This document shows, in pieces, positions 1 through 14,100 of a DNA stretch of 64,000 bases. Origin of the DNA: Eudromia elegans (lineage: Eukaryota; Chordata; Aves; Tinamiformes; Tinamidae). The DNA lies in the NCBI GenBank assembly GCA_003342815.1, contig PTEX01000236.1:1037953-1101952 (forward strand). Direction: 5' to 3'. The stretch's first letter is position 1. Every line of letters starts with the position of its first letter. A program made the position numbers and the translations under genes. The notes beneath the pieces were generated by a model, which was not told the origin of the DNA, did no database searches, and saw only the letters and a program-made list of their open reading frames with translations.

Positions 1-256
1 ATGGCTCAAAGCAGAGAAACAAGGATCGTAACAAGAGATGAAGGGAAGCGGGTGGAAGGAAAGAGCTTTACAAGTTAAGGTAATTGGCTGATAATTGCAG
101 GTAGATTTCATCATTTAATCTTAGAATAGGGACAGGGAGAAAAAGAGGTATAGCTTGAGTTCAGTGCTAAAAATTACAGATCCTGAGAAGGCATTTGAAA
201 GCAGAGAGCAAGTCCCAGAATAGTGGAAAAGAAAAAGAAACAAAAATACATACAGG

Positions 257-277
257 AAAAAAAAAAAAAAAAAAAAA
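257..277. repeat. Poly(A) run
   Basis: This is an uninterrupted run of 21 A on the plus strand, flanked by ordinary AT-rich sequence. No retroelement body is recognisable immediately 5' of it, so it is called only as a homopolymer. Confidence 0.95.
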
Positions 278-2110
278 GATTGGAAGGCTGTGAGTTTCTA
301 ACAATCTGAAGATCTTCCTAGGGAATAAAATTGTCAAAAGACTGTAGGAAAAAATGGAATTTAAGAATTCCAGTGCTTTGGTTATACTTCCCTCCACTCT
401 ACTGCTTATGATTATATATCTTTGTTGGTATCTGCCATACAGAAGTGCAAAAGATTACCAGCAAAACAGACTCTAGGCTGCCAAGCTCTAGTAATGTATA
501 TATTATTTTCCCCCAGAAGATCCCAAGTAGTGCTAGGAAGACGATTGCTCTTTTTCTCTGGACCTGTCATACACAAATCCTTTGAGGATCCCCATAATAA
601 CTTCTCATCTACAAACTTTTCTCTCCTCTTCCTGAGAGAAAGTTAAAAAATAAATTAAAAATAAAAGGATCCTATTGCCACCTTAACATCAGCCATTTTT
701 TTCTACTAATTGCTAATAAGAGATTAACTAAAACTTTATTTTTTGGTGCAGCATAGAGTTGGAAGAAAAGTTTAGGAATTTATGGCTAGGAAAATTGTCC
801 TTGGTCACTATATGATATCTGCTGCAGATACAATCTCTCAAGATGCCTTTCACAGACACAAAAGTAGCTCAAAGTTTCTGACTCTAGATTGTTTTAATGA
901 TTAGAAATGTTTTCTAGTTTTACTGCCTTACCAGTTTATGGTGTATTTGCTCTTGTATCTCTAGCCTTTTTTCTTCTCCTCTGATGTTCCCCATCATGCA
1001 ACCCCATGGAGTTTTAGAGAGAAGGGTTCTCCTTTTCTAGACTTTCAAGGTAGGCTCCTTATGCATCCAGTTCAAGTCCATATCACCAGGTAAGGTCTCT
1101 TAAAGACTTCTGCTGCAGCACAAATACTTTCTGCTCTGTGCCACACATATCTTTCCTTTAGTATCATATCATTCATCCTATCGTCTTTTACTTCCAGCTT
1201 CCGAGAAACTTTTCCTCACTCTCCTGCAGAAGAATGCAGTTATGGTGACATGTGCATTTTTCACCTCTACACTAGATTGCTGTTTTTCATTGCATATATT
1301 ACTGAATGGAAGAAAATAATGTACAGTCTCAGCTAGTTACTGACCTTCCCATGTATCATGATGAGCCACAAACACATCCTTTCCTTGCTTGACTGTCGGT
1401 GAACCCTGCTCTTCGGAGCAATTCATAAATAAGATTTCAGCTACCTTGGAGCATCTCCCTCTAGGTGCTTCTGCAACTAATGGACTCCTTTTTAACTACA
1501 TATATATAAATCATAGAACTGATAGAAAAACAATAATTTTATTGTAAAACAATAGGTTTACCATAAAATATTATCACAGGATTGAATCACTTGTAGATCA
1601 TGTCAAGAGATTTTCCCCATTGATCCTTTTTTCCACAATAAACAAAATGAAACTTGTTACATCTGCTCCCATATAAAAATCATATTATTGTGATTTTTGT
1701 CCATTTTTTATCTACTAAACACACAGATACTCAAATAACGACCACTAAAACAAAGACTATGGTAGACCCATACATTACTGCATTAGCTGCAGTAAGCCAC
1801 AGCATTTTGTCTTTTCAGGTCAGTACATTTGATTTCACAAGCAGAAAGAAAATGAATATTATTGTAGTCCATGACATTTGCAGGGATTTTCAAAATGAAT
1901 ATTTATTAAAATCAAATAAAGCTTCTCTGGAGTCCAGTTGGTGTTTACTAAGCTCTTCCTTTAAATAAATTGCTTGAACCTTTCCTTGTATTTGCAAGAT
2001 GAAAAAGAATGAAGACACTTAGCCAAGCAGGAAGCAAAAAGAAAAGCAATTCAGATATTCTTATTTAACAACAACAAAAAAAGTTTTTTTTCAGTTTTTA
2101 TTAAATCATC

Positions 2111-2137
2111 TTTTTTTTTTTTTTTTTTTTTTTTTTT
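2111..2137. repeat. Poly(T) run
   Basis: This is an uninterrupted run of 27 T. It could be the A-tail of an old minus-strand retrocopy, but nothing recognisable lies next to it. Confidence 0.95.
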
Positions 2138-2662
2138 CCCTGTAAACTGAACAGAAATCACTTGTAGTGATTTTCAGGATTTTTTTTTTCCTGATCTCTT
2201 TTTGATCATACCTAATGAAAGATGAGACATCAATAACTAATTGATCTAACTAAATAACTATAAGATAAGTTCAAAGTGCTTGCAGCCCACTCTTTGGGGG
2301 AAAGTGTATGCACTCAGCTTTGTGCAGTCTATGTGATTAGAATTTGAGGGGATTAATTATAAGGGGATGTCTAGAAACATGTAGGTGTTAATTAGTATTT
2401 TATAAGCATCTAGTGTGATGGTTTATTTGCCTTACTGATTAATTGATCCTGACTGGATAGCTCACTTATTGCAGCATAATGACACATCATTAATAAATTA
2501 GCCTATGTCTTTGGTACAATTTGATTTAAACCACATGAATTGAGCAATTTTTCCTGCAACACACTGTAATGGGAGAACTAGTTTTAGAGCACAGGAGTAA
2601 GCCTAACTTTGAGGCTAAGAATTAAACTACAAGGGAATTTGGAGGAGAATATTTGCAAAAAT

Positions 2663-2685
2663 ATGATGATGATGATGATGATGAT
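2663..2685. repeat. (ATG)n trinucleotide microsatellite
   Basis: About seven to eight perfect ATG/GAT units are followed by a short TTA-rich stretch. It lies in non-coding DNA. Confidence 0.9.
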
Positions 2686-5470
2686 TGTTATTATTGCACA
2701 AAGGCTAATTAGCAGAGATCAACACAAAGATGGACACCTATACATTTAAACATGAGCAAAGGCTTCTGAGCGAAAGCAAAGGAAATGCAGGTGACAAGCT
2801 GTGAGATACAAATGGACTACCTGGCAATTATCGGAATGAAAAGGACAGTTGGAGCTGTTGGTGCTGTCAGAAGAGAGCTGTGGGAAAGGAACAAGCAAAA
2901 GTGTAAAAATATATAATATATAGAAAGCAAAAGAAATGGAGAAATCAAAAGTACGCCAGAACACCCACTGAGTTTGTTTTGAACTACTCCAATCCATTTT
3001 TATTTTTATTTTATTTCCTTCTTTTGGCCTGAAAATTGTAACCACTGATTCTTTCCTGCTGGTCTCTATGCCTCTTTTAGCTACTTTAAAAAAAATAAAA
3101 AAACCCCTCAAAGAATTACAGCACAGCACCATCTATGGTTGCTAAAACTCCTCTGAGCCACAGCATTAGAAGCACCGGCCTGTGTTCAGCAAAAAAAATG
3201 GGCCACTGTTTAAAACTATATCAAAGAAGAGCTGAAGCAGCAGTAATGGGAGGGGTCTCATGTGTATTACTTGGATTACAAAATTATTCTCTGGTGTTAT
3301 TGGGACCACATTCCAAGAAAGTGAGATAGAACTTCACAAAAAGTATAACCAGGTGCAGTTTATTTAAAGAAGAGGAGGAGGAGGAAAATATTACACTGAC
3401 ACAGGAAAAAAGAAAAAAAAAGTGAGTGCAATATAAGTGAGAGCAGCCTGGTAACGACAGCAGAACATCAGGAATCAAGGCTTAATTTCACTGCACAACC
3501 TTAGAAATTATTGTTTTTAGCAAGCCTTTTAACCTCTGCTTATAAGAGAGCTAACTTCTCTAGAAGAAAGGTTATTAGATACACAATAGTGTACATCTAA
3601 GTAGTGAGTTATAAAGAACAAAGAATATTTTTACCTGAATGCAAGAATATGCACAATTATTATAGTACATGCATGATATGTTTGGCCAACTCCTTCCTAT
3701 GAGAAGCATCTTTTTTTTTCTTTATCATTTTCAATCATATCTTTAAGTGGATCTGCTTCATTCCAGTATTGTTTCCAATGAAGTATACATGACCGGCCTT
3801 ATATACCTTTCATATTAGTTATTCTCCTTAAAATAAATAAATAAACAAATAAATCTGAACTTGCACCAAGTTATTTTTCTGAATTACATGACTTGAGGGT
3901 GAATGAAAGGAGTTTTAAGTGGTTCCTCAAGATCCCAGAGAGGCAACAACAAACCTCTGCAATGCGAGCTGCATCAGACAGACCGATGAGATGTCAATCC
4001 ATAGGTTCTGGCAGATATTGTTACCATGGAACCACAGATAATTCCTAGATGTGAAAAATGCTTACTTTGATATGTCTTGAATTGGTTAGGGAAATACTTG
4101 TCAATAAGGCTGGGATTTACCTCATCCAAGTTTCTTCCTCTTAAGTCGAGTGCTGTTCAAGTGATGTCTGTGATCAATGGGAAACAAGAAGCACCCTGAA
4201 AGTGTGGAATTATGGTGTTTTTGCTGGATATTTTTATTAAGATAGTGTTCTGTAATAGAGAACCTCCCCTTCTTAAGATATGACATGATCTGAGTGAAAT
4301 TTTGAAAATTTTGTCAGTAGAGAACCAACAAACACCCTAAAACATTAATCAAGATCAGATATCTTAGAGTGGAGGGACAAATTAATACCATTTTACAATT
4401 TTTGGCTAAATAAATATTAATGACATACTTGGCTTCAAATCTAGACTTGGCTGTTTCCAACCAATTGGTTTAAATTCCTCTTATCAGAGAGATGGCGAAG
4501 ATTTGCTGTAAAGGTATTGCTTCTATACGAGGAATGTATGAACTCTGCTGTAGATTAGCTACCTAATGATTACTTTTGATCAGATTAAAAATGCAGAAAA
4601 ATCTGAGGAAGGTGACACTCTCCTTCATCAAATGAAGAGACACAGCCCTCATCTCAGTTAACGATGCCAAGTTATGGCATGCAAAAGATCATTTCAATGA
4701 CAAAGAGAGAAGAGAGAGAATACCTCTATTGTTAATTATAACAATTAATTTCTGATGGATAGAACATTTAATGGAACTAAATAATTACCGCAGAATTGCC
4801 TAACTTAGTTTTTTGATTATTCACAACTTTGAGAGAGTAGCTTTCATGCTCTGCAGGTGTTGCATGGTTGTGCGTGCACCCATGGCTTTACAAGCTCTGC
4901 CAGTGAAGCTGAAGGATCTGGAGACTCAGCTCTACTGGAGTCCCTTGGGGACATCCAGGTTCATTTCTCTACTCAATGATGCAAAGTGGAGAGGCAAGAG
5001 TATGTCCTGCCTCCAAAAGCAAATTTCAGACCTTGTCCTGCTGCTCCCTGTTCAAGTACTTGCTGAATCAGTACTATTGCATATGTCTCATGGACTCTTG
5101 AGAAACAGGAGTGTTCTCCTTAATCAAGGGCTCATGACTGCTTGTAGAAGAATATGAAGTATTTTCTGAGCTTGTCGGTTGCTACCAAATGGGAAAAGTT
5201 CATTCCAAAAGGTAGCCTCTTACAAGACTGGAAACCTCTGAGATGTGATGGCAATATGGGTTGTAGAAAAAGACTTCCAAGATATATTTGACCGTGTGAA
5301 AAGAGCAGTTTGACAGGGCTTTCCTTTAGATAATCTTCTCTTACCCATAAGAATAGTTGTGTCATTTAAATGGAGGCTAAATCTGGAAAGTGTTACTCTG
5401 CAGAATGGGTAATCCTATTGCATTTCTTTACCTAACTTTGAAGCTTTTAGGAGACTATAGTGTGACATTA

Positions 5471-5529
<59 letters not shown>
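5471..5529. repeat. (AAAT)n tetranucleotide microsatellite
   Basis: About 15 perfect TAAA units (59 bp) occur without interruption. Long pure arrays of this kind are usually length-polymorphic. The array lies directly upstream of the CR1 scrap that begins near 5535. Confidence 0.97.
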
Positions 5530-5534
5530 GAAGG

Positions 5535-5705
5535 AATCCAAGCAGTCGGAGTTTACATCAAGGAACAAAGTGAAATCCTTCCTGAACAAGCGATTATCAA
5601 ATTACAGACCTGTCAGTACAGTTTCCTGCAAAGGGTCAGCACCTTCTCTTGCTCCTGACAGATGAAGAAAGTGTGACAGGCTTGATCAATATTTCAGTTA
5701 ACTAA
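5535..5705 (+). mobile_element. Old CR1 LINE fragment (ORF2 reverse-transcriptase region)
   Basis: In the plus frame the sequence near 5600-5635 reads NYRPVSTVSCK. This matches the conserved segment of CR1 ORF2 just upstream of the palm, usually NYRPVSLTSVPGK. The following bases resemble the next part of the family sequence (spacing to a QxGF-like region) but are broken by indels. CR1 encodes an endonuclease and reverse transcriptase that copy the element by target-primed reverse transcription. This piece is far too short and damaged to act. Boundaries are approximate. Confidence 0.6.
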
Positions 5706-8398
5706 ACAGCTGGCTAATAACAGGACTTGTGGCAGGCAAGCATTTGTTTGAAGACAATGAAATAAATGTCTTTTAAAGGATGGTTAATTTATGTTTTTGT
5801 TCTGTTTTTCTTTTCTTTTTCTTATTTGTTAAACATCTTGCACAAGTCAGAATTTTTCCCCTCCAAGCTTGAGACTTACATGTTCAAAAAGACATTTGCA
5901 AAGAATCTTAGATGTGGGAAAAAAGTGATAAGACTGCTTAAATTAAAAGAAGACATTTTCAGATGTCTATTTGTCAGCTATAAAAGGACAGTCTTGTTAA
6001 AAGGAAATGTTAGCACATTAAATGCATTTTGTGTGTTTCCCTCATGCAGTGATCCCTCTCCTGTTTCCTCATCTGACTCATACAAAGGAGAGCATGTTAC
6101 AGTGCCAACCAAGCAAATCTGTCTGGAAAAACAGAAAACAATATCTGCTGCTTAAGTACTTTTCTAACATTAGTGATCTGCGAATTCTGCTTGATGAAGC
6201 TTTCCCGAAACTTGAGCAATTTTACAATATTTTAAAATCTTATTTTAAAAAAAAAAAAAATTATTTACTTGTAATAGTGCCTTATTTCAGAAACCCAAGC
6301 CACTGTTTGAATTTCAAGAAATATCCTGTGGGAGTTTTTTTGAATTCAAGGCAAGCTTGGTCTTGGGCTGCAAGCAGGATTCCTCAAAATGGAAATGCAT
6401 GACTGTGTTCACCTTAATCAAGTGAATGTTCAGAAGGAAAACAACATGGACCTCAATGATATTCCAGCCTCTTTCTTTGCAAATGCTTTTCCTTGACTGC
6501 TGCCCTTACCAGAGCGGTCATCATTTGTTCTTTGGAGGGTCACAGATTTAGAGGACAGCCTCCTGCCTGTTTTCTAGCACATAAAGAACCCCGAAAAGGA
6601 TTATATTGCAGATTCCATCTTCTCTATAGTCATAACATTCAAAATACCATTAAGCCTTTGCTTTTGCTTCTCTGTGGGTTCTTATACCCTACAGTTTACT
6701 TCATTTCAGAGTCTGCAGGGGCTCATATTGTACTCCAAGCTCTGCATAATGCTGTAATGCTTCTATAAAGCCATTATGCGGAAGAACGTTGCAAGCTTTG
6801 TTTCTTATTTTTGTGTGACACTTATTTATATACCTTATTATGTATTGAAGTCCCTAGTGATCGTTTTTCACAGTGACCTAACTTGTCTATGCTTTCCCTA
6901 CAGGGCCTAAGCACAGTGGCCCTGCATAATCACAGCATTTTAAAGACTCCTCAACAACAGATCTGTTTCGATGCTGCCTTCAGCAGCTAAAGCTTCCCTA
7001 CTTAGGCTATCATCCACGTGTGCAGAGTATCAGCTGCATCTGATAACAGCTCAGCCTTTTGCATGACAAAAGCTCCATTTCCGCAAAGAACAATAACCCC
7101 CCAAAATAGACCGCTCTTGGCCAAGGCGGAGGTGATCTAGCTGGACGCACAGGGGCAGTGCCAGAGGCAACTGCTATTCCTGATCCTTCAGCTCCAACCT
7201 AGCAGCGATGAGATATGCAGAGCTGACAGCCTTTGCATGGTCAGACACCTCCGAATGGAGTTAGGCTGATGTGGCCAAGCCTGGGGCGAGTAAATAGAAG
7301 ACTGTTCCTGTTCTAAAGTGCTTGTGTCCAAGGGTGCTACAATGAGAGAATTAACTTAATGGCTTGTGCCATTTTAAGTGCTTTCTACCCAAGATACCAG
7401 CTACGTATTTCTCCCTCTTACCATACATTATGACTCTAAGCAACTCATCACAAACTGATCTGGAAGAGAAGCAAGAGAGCTGGAAGGGAAGGGAAAGATA
7501 AAACTTACATTTCAGTGACTTCATTTTGTATTCATGTTCCCACCTCCCATGGACTTTACTTAATGCCTCAAGAAACCTTTTATCAAGCCCAGAAGAATGC
7601 CAGTCTCAGCAGTTTATGGTAGGGCTTACGCTGCTTGATTCAGACTCTCATGCTGATTCAAATTTCTTACCATCACACATCAAAGAAACTTCCAAAATTT
7701 GGCATGCTCAAATTTCTGCACTATTTCTGGGTGTTATTTATTACCATTAAACACTCAAAGCCTCCAGGCTCAATTAGGTGTTTCATTTTATAACAGCCTT
7801 TAGCATCCATGCATTCATGCATGAATCCATTTCTCTCTCCTTGTAGATCTTGAAGGCCATTTGTTCCTTTATCAAGGCTCCTTCTGAAGCTTGTAACCCT
7901 TCAACAGCCCACATGGACAGGGTTTTCAGTCAGGCAAATCCCTTAGCCATCATTCAAACTTTCTGGATATCACTAGACCTCTCTCATGTAAGCTGTAATC
8001 TTTAGTTCTCCCAAAAAAGCCAGTTTAACTGAATTATTATTTATTCTCCGTAACTTTGGCCATCTAAAAACTGGGTGGCAAGTGTAACCTAGTTGTTTAA
8101 ACTCACTGTGAATGCAAAGAATGGATGGAGACATCAACAAAGAGTGACCCATTCCTTCCAAAGATGGATGTCCGTGTGTTTTAGAATGGATTTCCTGTTG
8201 AAGAGCTACATTTTCGCATTGGCTTTGAGATAATTCTCTTTGATTACTAACTTTTATAGATACAACTAGCTGATATCATGATGGAATGTCCTGTGTATCT
8301 GTTTCTGACGATTTTTAATATACAAACGTGGGATGTTAGTAATACCAGCAGTAAATATTATTTACATGCTTCATATTTTTCAAAGCACTAGAAAATAT

Positions 8399-8401
<3 letters not shown>

Positions 8402-8434
<33 letters not shown>
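8402..8434. repeat. Poly(T) run
   Basis: Thirty-three consecutive T make this the longest homopolymer in the window. It may be the A-tail of a minus-strand retroposed copy, since the bases on its right side lie where such a body would be. I do not recognise any gene or SINE there. Confidence 0.95.
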
Positions 8435-8438
<4 letters not shown>

Positions 8439-10265
8439 CTGAAAATTCATCAGAAGAAACAGACTGAATCCAATGGCTTCATCTTCAGGACCCTTGTACT
8501 TACATGAGTGCAGACTTTCATAAATTATCTCTGAAACAAAGGCGTCTTCTTTCACAGTATGGTAAGAGCTTGAGTCAGACAGAGCTCTGAGACGAATCTG
8601 TCGGCACATTTTCCTTAAAATAAGCATTCCAAAAGCACCACAAGGATTTTGGTGCTCTGAATCTCCTTTTCATCTGAAAACTGAGTAGAATTATGAAGAA
8701 ATAGAGAAATCCAGACCTCCCAGGTATTAAAGAAGAAAACAGAAAGGGACTGAATATAAATCTCTGCTCCACTCATTGAGGCACATTCATGCATTTCATA
8801 TTCACCAACTGCAAATAATATCACCAATGTGGAATTCTGGAAGAACTTATGAAGAATGTTAAACTTTGTCCTAGCAATTTAGATTAAAATTAGCTCTTAT
8901 TTAAGCAAAGTCCTCAAAAACAAAGGAATATGGAAATATAAGAAAAAGGGCATCCTGAGATGACTAAAGGTAACAAGATCTTTTCTTCCTTTATGCAACT
9001 GGCCTAACTTTCTTTGGAAGGATTTTCACAGTGAGAATCTTTTTAAGTCCATGACCACTTTGAGATTCCCAGCTGCCATCTGTGTTGAAGATTTCACTAT
9101 GTTTTGATAGCCATCCTAGCCTGTATTTCCTGTTCTCCTTTGAAAAAGGACATATTTAGCTGTGTGATGAATCTGGGCAACGTGAACTGCTTGGCATTCG
9201 ATCTAAGACCTAGCATGTGATGAATGGACTGGTATCAAATAGCACATGAAAGATGCGAAACAGCACTGACAAGGAGAAAAAGACATTCCATTTCACAAGA
9301 GAAAAAGAAGTGTCTACTTTCTTTCTCTCTTTTTTTTCTGCATTAATATCCCATCTTCAGAATCTCATCTTTCTCTTCGTATGTTTTGATGTTGCATTCA
9401 GGCCCTAGAAAATGGCAAGATGGAAGAATCTTATCGATGAGAGATATTTGGTCTTAAAACGACCACTGTAAGCAGATAGGGGTGAGAGCTATGTTTGCTC
9501 AATGCCAAAAGAGAGCAGAGCGGGTTTTGTGAACTGCTAAAAAAAGCCAAACAACCTATTGGGGAGAAAGAACCATCAACAATTCTTAATAGAAAATTAA
9601 AAATGAGACTTTAAGATGGCATAGAGTTGAAGAAAAAAAAAAATACACAGCAAATAAACAGCAGTTTTAGTCCCACTAACTAGATTGAATGGCTTTACAC
9701 ATTTTTGAGGTTTATTTTCAGAGTTTCACCTTCTAATTTTCTCATAACATTTTCTATTTCTTATAATACCCATCTACTCTGAGAATACAATGGAATGAAT
9801 GTTACGAATATTACTACAGTTGTTCCTATTTAAGATGAATAAGTGTTGCAATATTTTTGGTCTTTTAAAGATAAGGTTTTGCTGTATTTACTTGAAGTTC
9901 AATGTAATCACCTAACTTCAGCACCTGCTGTCCAGAGCCCCTGGTGTTTGGTGAGACACAGACAAAAAGCTTGGCAAAGCTTTCCTGTGCTTCTGTTTTC
10001 ACCCGACATATAAAACGGAGCAGCTGCAATTTCTTATCTTCCTAGTCGGGTGCTGTGAGTAATAACTAACAAATGCCTGCAAGGTTCTAAGAACTTTAAT
10101 CCTATTTACAGGAGAGGTCAAACTCTGGTGTTTCCAGGAGGAAACAAAGATTTTATAATGTGAAAAAACAAACTTTTGTTCTAGTGCATATATTAGACCA
10201 GAAGAAAGGTGTGTATCCTTCTCAGCTTCTGTGAAAGAACAGTAATGTACAGAGAAGATAATACT

Positions 10266-10303
10266 GTCTTTCCATAGACCATATGTCTTTCCAAAGACCA
10301 TAC
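10266..10303. repeat. 19-bp imperfect tandem duplication
   Basis: Two adjacent 19-base units (10266-10284 and 10285-10303) share the core GTCTTTCC-A-AGACCATA and differ at two positions. This is most simply explained by replication slippage. Confidence 0.85.
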
Positions 10304-13300
10304 AATTTTTGTCCCAACTATCCTTTACACAAACCTATGCTTTACTGTAAAGATAAATATCTATATTGTCTTAAGCCTGCATCTGCTTTCTTACTTGTTT
10401 TGCTTCAAGATGGTTCAGTCAGAGTAAGCTAAAATTTGAAAATGCTTCTGCTCTCGATGCAGACTTTCATATTCATTGGAGACCCTACTCTGTCAAACCA
10501 TCTATGAAGCCAGTGGACTGAACACAGTGTTGTGTAGGGAAAGGGTCATACAGGCAGGTGCAGATGTTTTTATTTAGATGATAGCTATGTCTGCAGACAT
10601 CTTGGATGTTTTAAAGTCCCCTGAGGTCTATCAGCAACATATCAGCAACACTGTTATTTATGTACCGCCTTTATTCATGCACATCGTACTTTACTCTTAC
10701 TGCCAGGCAATTTTATCATTTAGAGTAGCCCAAATTGGGTCAGGAGGTCTTGTGAGAGAGTATTGTCTTCTAGTCCCTATCTTAATGGCAAAGCAACAAT
10801 ATGGAGAATTACTTTGGTGATATAGGTAGGACATATGAATGATAGTAGGACTGCGGTCAACCTGTGGTCAACACAGCTAGACATTTAATAGATAGTGGCT
10901 GGCACTCCCAAGACTTTGAATGAGAAAAGTGCCCAGCTTCTACACATGTTGCTCAATCTTTTTTCAGTGGCACTCAAGAAAACCTTTCCAGGATAAAGAC
11001 CATAAAGAACTAAAAGCACTGAAGCTAAACAGGCAGCATAAAGGAACAATTAAATTCCATAAAACTCATACTTAAAAAATAATATTTAATATGAGTTGAC
11101 CAAAAACACATTGTTAAGCTGGTAGACCATACTGTCTCCTAGGTATTTGAGCAGGTATTGGATACTGTCATCTCGTCTGCTTTGTTATATTAGGCTGTGT
11201 ACAGATCATTGGAAATGAAGGGTGAAAACCCAGTCTGAAAGCAATGTATTCTTTTACAGTGTTGTCATCTTATATTGTGTCATTTCCTATGTTATTAAGA
11301 ATTGTCAAATCATATTATGCTGTAGGTCAAGTAAATACTAATATGATGGGACACACAAGTTATAGATAGCGGAAGCCCAATCAGAATCCATTTGCATATC
11401 CTCATCAACTTCATTAACTAGTTGATAACTTAACATGATCACAGTAGTTTTCAGAAAAATAAAAATATTTTGTACAAGTACACAAAGTCCAAGGATTGAA
11501 AAGTTCATGAGCAAATGGAAATTTAGGCTCCCCATCAGAAAAAATGCCAGGTTTACATCTGTATAAAGAAATTTACAGTATACACACACTCACATGCAAA
11601 ATGCTCAGTCTCATGCTGCAACTAGACATTTTTGCAAATACTACTGGAACTAAAATATCTTTTAATGTTCAACGTCTCTAAGGGCTTCTGTCTTTTCAAA
11701 CTGTTTTCCTGTAGAGAAAACTGATCAGTGGAATTGTATCAAACTAGATGAGAAAGGCATTTAATATTGAAAAGAAGAGGAAGCAGGACTTCTCTTCTGA
11801 GAAATTCTGAGATTTTCAAAGTGACCTGACATATTTGAAATTCCATGGACAGACTATAGAATACCTCTGTATTTTTTAGTTTTTAGGGGATTGTATTTAA
11901 TAAATATGAAGTCTTTAAGTAGTCATCTCATAATTCAGAATGTTTTCTGAAACACACAACTTTTCTCAAATGTGCCAGTTTTATTTTCTGTCTTAAATAC
12001 TGAAGATGATCTCAGGTCCTGAGAGTTTAAGCACATTCCTAACTCTATGTTGACAATCAAGCTAAGGAGATTCATGGAACACTTGAACATGTGCTAACTT
12101 TCAAATAAAATAGAAAGCACGTGCTTTTTTTTTTTTGTTTAAATAAAACTTTTAATAGATTTAGGTTTGTGTCTAACACTCATCGGTAGAAATAATATTA
12201 GAAAAAAAAAGTAAAGAGCCTAATATTTGTCTAATATTTTAAAAATAGTTTCTCCTGCAGTGATAGGCCTAAATCCTTTTAGTAGCAGCTCCTCTTGGGA
12301 AGAAAATCACTAAAGTGGCCTACAGATCTGCTTACATTTCTAATTTCCAAAGAGGTAGGAGTTGAGTGAATCTAGGATGTGCTGCTCTTAGCACACACTG
12401 TGAAACGCTTGAATTGTGCATTTTCATAGACTTACCCTGCAGTGTCTGTGCAGTGATATGAGTTTTCCAGTGCCAGCTGGATCACTATACTACAATGTCA
12501 CCATTTTCTGAAAGAGATTTCTGAAACAAATAATGGCTAGCAGCAAAAAATAACTGCCCATCAGATCTTCTGACAAAATTGATGGAAAGTCAGAGGAGAC
12601 ATCAAGAATAAGAAAGGGGCTGTAGATTATTCACAGAAATTGAAAACTTGTAAAATATGAGTTTATTTATATAGGATTTGCAGCTATTGCTGACATGCTC
12701 AGTAGAGTTATGCAATTAGATTTAGGTTTATTTAAGTACTAGAATTACTAGAAGTCTGCAGATTTTCATCCTACCATGCTAAAAGTGTTTGATGCTTGGC
12801 CAAATTACAATTTCAAATTCTAATTCTATGTTTGGTGGTACAGCAAAACATATGATCTTATGTATATAGAGCAACTGGCACTGTAGATCCATAGTCTTGA
12901 TTCAGTTCTTTAACGTTACTGTTAAATAAACAATAATAGTAATAGGTACTTGCATTAGTAATTATCAAAACAATATGTTTATTTAATTGCTAATGTGATT
13001 TGAAAGTTCGCTTCAGTAATAGAAGATCTTTGTTTGTCAAATTCCACAGTTAATCGTTCCCATATTTCTTTTTTCAAATCCAACCTGCCAATACTGATTC
13101 TTTTTTTTTCAAAAAAAAGTAAAAAAGAAAGAAAAAACCCATGAAAATTAACTTCTGTCTAATATTTCTTTAACTACTGCATGCCTTGATATTGCAACTT
13201 AAATTTGAGTCACTGTGGAAATTTAAGTATCTCATGAACTTAATTTATTCTGACCACCACCATAGTAACCTGGAGAGTGTTGATAATGTTATACCTTTGG

Positions 13301-14100
13301 TGGAGATCTTTTAATTACCTGTCAGTCCTAAGCAGCCTCATTATAGTGCCACTGATCAAGCACCTCAGTATGACAGCATGGTGCCTTTCTGAACTCTCTC
13401 TGCCTGATGGTGCTTCTGGCTGTAGGACTTTGCATTAGTGATGGCACAAAGTCCATTTTTCAGTAGGACATACCTAGACTCCTACTGAGCTTCAACTGGC
13501 CAGAGCAAGCACCTGAAGTTGAAGCTGTAAGTACAAATCTTGCAGTGAGGTGAACCCAAGTCTCCCCCTTTCTAGATGAGGCTTTACACCTCTAGATCAG
13601 GTGAGATAAGATAAATAACCTTTGCTGCTGCTGCTTGCTCTAGTTTTAATGCAATTCCCTTTTGTCTTACCCACACCTTCACTGAGTTTTGGTGCATTTT
13701 TTCCTTCTGTTTACATTGTGTCTCTTCAGGCTGTGAGAGAGAAGGTTCTTTGCCTCTAGGAGCAAGCTGTGGTGTGCCCAAGTACCATGGTGTGCCCACG
13801 TTGCCTACAAAGCAAGCAGCCTTATTTGGGTGTCAATGGAGGTTCTCTGGATCCCATTTGAGACATTGATTTCCATAGGATCCCAGCAGAAATTAAAAGG
13901 TTGTCCTACCCTGTTGTAGGTCCTGGTTCTGCAAAACCTTCAAGGAGGTGCCAAAATCTCAGCACAAGAGCACTGCTGATGTCAGTGCTTACGCCTGTTT
14001 CTGCATTAGGTAGGAGGCAGATCAGGTATTAAAACACAACAAAAACTCCCCCACCGCCTCCCCAGCTGTGACAAGATGCCCAAAACAGGTCTGTTTTGCT

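Larger units (their letters stand above)
1..5470. other. Unique AT-rich intergenic DNA, no gene seen
   Basis: No stretch here reads as an exon. The open frames are short, AT-biased and without recognisable domains. Low-complexity content includes an A run at 257-277, a T run at 2111-2137, an (ATG)n microsatellite at 2663-2685 and a GAG-rich purine patch near 3370-3388. Around 2215-2560 TAATTA/ATTAAT-type motifs cluster and homopolymers are scarce, which is compatible with a conserved non-coding element, but this is inference. The frame at 4813-5157 (plus strand, about 114 codons) has no family resemblance that I recognise. Confidence 0.6.
5761..14100. other. Unique AT-rich DNA, no gene seen
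   Basis: No exon-like reading frame or recognised repeat body was found. Contents are a T run at 8402-8434, A-rich patches, a 14-bp perfect palindrome at 7813-7826 and a 19-bp imperfect tandem duplication at 10266-10303. The block at 7000-7230 is richer in GC than its surroundings and contains CAGCTG E-box, GATAA, ACAATA and TTTGCAT motifs close together. It could be an enhancer, but this rests on motif density only. The frames at 5766-6155 and 6022-6402 (plus) overlap each other and show no domain. Confidence 0.55.

Noticed and set aside
4813..5157. Plus-strand frame of about 114 codons
   Set aside because: It has no recognisable motif and no supporting exon signals.
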